DNA of 64,000 nt, from the NCBI RefSeq assembly GCF_029846235.1, contig NZ_JARVWP010000007.1, forward strand, positions 124,001 through 188,000, written 5' to 3'. The position numbers and the translations under genes were made by a program. Of the stretch, positions 61,152 through 64,000 are shown piece by piece. Under the pieces are notes generated by a model. It was not told the DNA's origin. It saw only the letters and a list, made by a program, of their open reading frames with translations, and searched no databases. The DNA is from Bradyrhizobium sp. CER78. GTDB lineage: Bacteria; Pseudomonadota; Alphaproteobacteria; Rhizobiales; Xanthobacteraceae. Numbering within the stretch: the first letter of the stretch is position 1; every line of letters starts with the position of its first letter.

Positions 61152-61277
61152 CTGTCGTCCCTGCGAAAGCAGGGACCCATACTCCGCGGCGGATGTTGTG
61201 AACGGAACTCGTCGTTCCAGCGTCGCTCACCAATAACCATTCGTGGTTATGGGTCCCTGCTTTCGCAGGGACGACAG
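61152..61277. repeat. Palindromic repeat, class H ('TGTCGTCCCTGCGAAAGCAGGG')
   Basis: TCGTCCCTGCGAAAGCAGGGACCCAT at the left pairs with ATGGGTCCCTGCTTTCGCAGGGACGAC at the right, with about 60 bp of less structured sequence between. It lies between the convergent oxyR and galU genes. Confidence 0.88.
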
Positions 61278-61354
61278 AGAATATGTGGCGCGCGCACGAG
61301 GCTTATTCAGTGTCATCGCCCGCGCATGCGCATGCGAGTGACCTGCCCGCCCCC

Positions 61355-62230
61355 TCACTTCTCCAGATACTTCTTCATCTCGGCGATCAGGCCGTCGCGC
61401 AGCTCGGGGCGCTTGAGGCCGAAGGCGATGTTGGCGCGGAGGAAGCCGGGCTTGGAGCCGCAATCGTGGCGCTCGCCCTCGAACTCGACGCCGTAGAATT
61501 TCTGCGTCTTGGCAAGCCCGATCATCGCGTCGGTGAGCTGGATCTCGCCGCCGGCGCCGCGCTCCTGCGTCGCCAGGATGTTGAAGATCTCCGGCTGCAG
61601 GATGTAGCGGCCGGTGATCGACAAATTGGACGGCGCGGTGCCCTGCGGCGGCTTCTCTACCATGCGGTCGACCTCGAAGATGTTGCCGGTGCGCTTGCCG
61701 ACACTGCAGATGCCGTATTGATGGGTGACCTCGTCGGGCACCGCCTCGACCGCGATCACGTTCGACTTCTCGCCGAGCTTGTTGGCGGCGTCGATCATCT
61801 GCTTCAGGCAGCCCGGCGTGTTCAGCACCAGCTCATCCGGCAGCACCACCGCGAACGGCTCGTTGCCGACGATGTCGCGCGCGCACCACACCGCGTGGCC
61901 GAGCCCGAGCGGCGCCTGCTGCCGGGTGAAGCTCATCGCGCCGGCCTCCGGCTGGTTCTGCGCCAGGATGTCCTGCTCGGTCTTCTTGCCGCGCTGCGCG
62001 AGCGTGGTGTCGAGCTCGAACATGCGGTCGAAGTGATCCTCGATGACGCCCTTGTTGCGGCCGGTGACGAACACGAAGTGCTCGATGCCGGCTTCCCTCG
62101 CTTCGTCGACCACGTACTGGATCAGGGGCTTGTCGACGATCGTCAGCATCTCCTTCGGCATCGCCTTGGTGGCAGGCAGCACGCGGGTACCGAGACCGGC
62201 GACGGGAAAGACGGCTTTGCGGATCTTCAT
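61355..62230 (-). CDS. galU: UTP-glucose-1-phosphate uridylyltransferase
   Basis: The 291-residue nucleotidyltransferase has AVFPVAGLGTRVLPATKAMPKEML at residues 6-29, KPLIQYVVDEA, the catalytic region EVDRMVEKPP, and GRYILQPEIF. It makes UDP-glucose for polysaccharide, trehalose and glucan synthesis. No other sugar-nucleotide gene is adjacent. UDP-glucose is also the donor for the glucans NdvA would export. Confidence 0.96.
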   Translation of the reverse strand: MKIRKAVFPVAGLGTRVLPATKAMPKEMLTIVDKPLIQYVVDEAREAGIEHFVFVTGRNKGVIEDHFDRMFELDTTLAQRGKKTEQDILAQNQPEAGAMSFTRQQAPLGLGHAVWCARDIVGNEPFAVVLPDELVLNTPGCLKQMIDAANKLGEKSNVIAVEAVPDEVTHQYGICSVGKRTGNIFEVDRMVEKPPQGTAPSNLSITGRYILQPEIFNILATQERGAGGEIQLTDAMIGLAKTQKFYGVEFEGERHDCGSKPGFLRANIAFGLKRPELRDGLIAEMKKYLEK

Positions 62231-62454
62231 GGGATTATCGGGAGCCCTTGAAATGGGTGGGACGACGGCGCGAAATGAATCGCACCTTGGTACCTCGTTT
62301 TGCAGCCGCCAACAAAGGCGGATGTGTGGTGCGGCTTAATTCCGCCGTTCCCGTCAGCCAATGCGGGCCACGACGAAATCTCGCCCATGTTAAGTTATTG
62401 GAAACCGTCCCGGGTCCTTCTGGAACAGCACGTTTTTTGACAGGCACACGACAA

Positions 62455-63837
62455 ATGCGCTCGATGGGAACATCACGGACCAGGCTTTTCAGCGCGAGCC
62501 TGATCGCGCTGGCGCTGCTGCTGCCCGGCAGCACGCAGGCTCAATCGGCGGGCAACGGCCTGACCAACCTGATCGACAGCATCTTTTCGGGACCTAACGC
62601 CACAACACCGCCGCAGGCCGCGACCGGGCAGGACGGCGCAGCGCCGCCCTGGAGCGGCGAAGACGGCGCCTCCGGCCATCCGCTGATGACCGCCGCCGCG
62701 ATCCGCCAGGCGGCCTCGGACTTCCCGAATTGCGTCGCCGCGATGTGGCCAGATGCCGCACGGCGCAACATCACGCAGCAGAATTTCGAGCGCTTCACCG
62801 CGGGCCTGCAGCCCGATCTGCGCATCATGGACCTGTTGGATTCGCAGCCGGAATTCACCAAGGCGATCTGGGACTATCTCGACATCCTGGTGAGCGATGC
62901 GCGGCTCGCCAAGGGCCGCGAGATCCTTGCCAAATACAAGCCGCAGTTCGACGCGACCGAGAAGGCCTATGGCGTCGATCGCTATATCATCGCGGCGATC
63001 TGGGGCATCGAGTCGAACTACTCGACCCAGATGGGCGATCGCAGCGTGGTACAGTCGACCGCGACGCTTGCCTGCATCGGACGGCGCCAGGCCTATTTCA
63101 AGGACGAATTCCTGTCGGCGCTGGAGATCCTCAACCGCGGCGATCTCAGACCCGAGCAGATGCGCGGCTCCTGGGCCGGCGCGTTCGGCCCGACTCAGTT
63201 CATGCCGACCGCGTTCAAGCGCTACGCCGTCGACGGCGATGGCGACGGCCGCCGCGACGTCGTCGACAATCCCAGCGATTTGATCGCCTCGACCGCCAAC
63301 AATCTGAAGAAGGACGGCTGGCAGCCCGGCGCGAGCTGGGGCTACGAGGTCGTGCTGCCGCAAGGCCTGAATTACATGCTGGCCGACCGCGCCAAGGTGA
63401 TGCCGCTGTCGCAATGGGAGCAGCTCGGTGTCAAGCGGCCGAACGGCCAGCCGTTCCCGCGGCCGTCCGACAAGGCCTATCTGCTGGCGCCGGCAGGCGC
63501 CGAGGGTCCGGGCTTCCTGATGCTGCAGAACTTCCGGGTGATCATGAAGTACAACCCGGCCGAGGCCTATGCGCTCGCGATCGGCCATTTCGCCGATCGC
63601 CTGCGCGGCGGGGCGCCCTTCGTGCAGCCCTGGCCGCGCCAGGAGCGGGTGCTGTCTCGCGCCGAGCGGCTGGAACTGCAGCAGTTGCTGGCCCAGCGCG
63701 GCTTCTACAAGGGCACGCCCGACGGCCAGTTCGGCGGCCAGACCCGCGAGGCGCTGCGCGGCTTCCAGGTCTCGATCGGCGCCCCGGCCGACGGTTTTGC
63801 CACGTCAGAGGTACTGGAACGGCTGCGGGGGCGGTAG
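62455..63837 (+). CDS. mltB: Lytic murein transglycosylase (MltB type) with peptidoglycan-binding domain
   Basis: The 460-residue protein has a signal peptide (about 1-29). The MltB-like domain contains IIAAIWGIESNYST with catalytic Glu186, SWAGAFGPTQFMPTAF and the Asp-rich DGDGDGRRD. A C-terminal PG_binding_1 domain (LQQLLAQRGFYKGTPDGQFGGQTREALRGFQ) ends the protein. It cleaves glycan strands to 1,6-anhydro products in the periplasm. Upstream in-frame starts precede the signal peptide by 69 codons and are rejected. Confidence 0.92.
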   Translation: MRSMGTSRTRLFSASLIALALLLPGSTQAQSAGNGLTNLIDSIFSGPNATTPPQAATGQDGAAPPWSGEDGASGHPLMTAAAIRQAASDFPNCVAAMWPDAARRNITQQNFERFTAGLQPDLRIMDLLDSQPEFTKAIWDYLDILVSDARLAKGREILAKYKPQFDATEKAYGVDRYIIAAIWGIESNYSTQMGDRSVVQSTATLACIGRRQAYFKDEFLSALEILNRGDLRPEQMRGSWAGAFGPTQFMPTAFKRYAVDGDGDGRRDVVDNPSDLIASTANNLKKDGWQPGASWGYEVVLPQGLNYMLADRAKVMPLSQWEQLGVKRPNGQPFPRPSDKAYLLAPAGAEGPGFLMLQNFRVIMKYNPAEAYALAIGHFADRLRGGAPFVQPWPRQERVLSRAERLELQQLLAQRGFYKGTPDGQFGGQTREALRGFQVSIGAPADGFATSEVLERLRGR

Positions 63838-63859
63838 AGCAGCGGGTTACGGCTCTTGC

Positions 63860-63994
63860 TCCCACCTCTCCCGCTTGCGGGGAGGTCGGATTGCATGGAA
63901 GATGCAATCCGGGTGGGGGCTTTCTCGGCAGAATGACTGGTCCCATCGCGGTGAGACGCCCACCCCGGCCCTCCCCCGCGAGCGGGAGAGGGAG
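63860..63994. repeat. Palindromic repeat, class C (right-edge copy)
   Basis: It contains CTCCCACCTCTCCCGCTTGCGGGGAGGT, GATTGCATGGAAGATGCAATC and CCCTCCCCCGCGAGCGGGAGAGGGAG. It fills the region after mltB to the window edge; nothing else is visible there. Confidence 0.78.
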
Positions 63995-64000
63995 TGCAGT

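Noticed and set aside
1..64000. CRISPR array, tRNA, rRNA, insertion sequence or prophage
   Set aside because: No regularly spaced direct repeats, cloverleaf, transposase or phage structural gene was seen; all repeats are dispersed palindromes.

Overview
The window looks like a chromosomal segment of a high-GC alphaproteobacterium of the Bradyrhizobium/Afipia/Rhodopseudomonas group (Nitrobacteraceae). Supporting signs are an NdvA/ChvA-type glucan exporter, the alphaproteobacterial cell-cycle regulator TrcR (DUF1013), a divergent katG-oxyR pair with an alphaproteobacterial-type OxyR, several lineage-style exported proteins of unknown function, and many palindromic intergenic repeats of kinds I associate with this group. 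I saw no rRNA, tRNA, CRISPR array, transposase or prophage gene.

Layout. 1-3.75 kb: a carbohydrate-type ABC importer operon on the minus strand (binding protein, two permeases, a 66-residue membrane protein, and an ATPase cut by the window edge). 3.75-6.8 kb: a structured intergenic region, a secreted Cys/His protein, and a TetR regulator divergent from an O-methyltransferase. 6.8-11.8 kb: a compact nucleotide-signalling or defence-like locus, with patatin phospholipase, SLOG-like protein and deoxyribohydrolase-like/TPR protein on the minus strand, divergent from a TIR protein with a candidate NADase Glu. 11.9-24.5 kb: exported proteins, two nitronate-monooxygenase-family flavoproteins each beside an acyl-CoA gene, a hybrid histidine kinase with a possible coupled leader ORF, a DedA-like protein and a HisE-like protein. 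24.8-31.4 kb: glucan exporter, D,D-carboxypeptidase, FadD, DUF924 and peroxiredoxin. 31.6-37.7 kb: an MFS transporter divergent from an IclR regulator, the ispH-thrB-rnhA cluster, and trcR. 37.8-50.2 kb: acyltransferase, lipoprotein, prpE, TPR/LprI-like protein, Na+/H+ antiporter, SDR, a TAXI-TRAP uptake system with DUF1850, and an MFS transporter. 50.5-64 kb: a degenerate REC-EAL protein, CoA ester lyase, small exported proteins, NUDIX, PaaI thioesterase, aldo/keto reductase, katG/oxyR, galU and an MltB-type transglycosylase.

Much of the window is housekeeping metabolism, envelope synthesis (galU, ndvA, D,D-carboxypeptidase, lytic transglycosylase), fatty-acid/CoA metabolism and peroxide defence. 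The most unusual part is the 6.8-11.8 kb TIR/patatin/SLOG/TPR locus. It combines a candidate NAD+-consuming enzyme, two nucleotide-handling folds and a lipase effector, as in Thoeris- and CBASS-like conflict systems, but I see no cyclic-nucleotide synthase gene. A second theme is the density of palindromic repeats: at four genes (hybrid kinase, DUF924, DUF1850 and a 99-residue exported protein) the stop codon lies inside or at the edge of a repeat, so repeats have set gene ends. All identifications come from reading sequence motifs; no database search was run.
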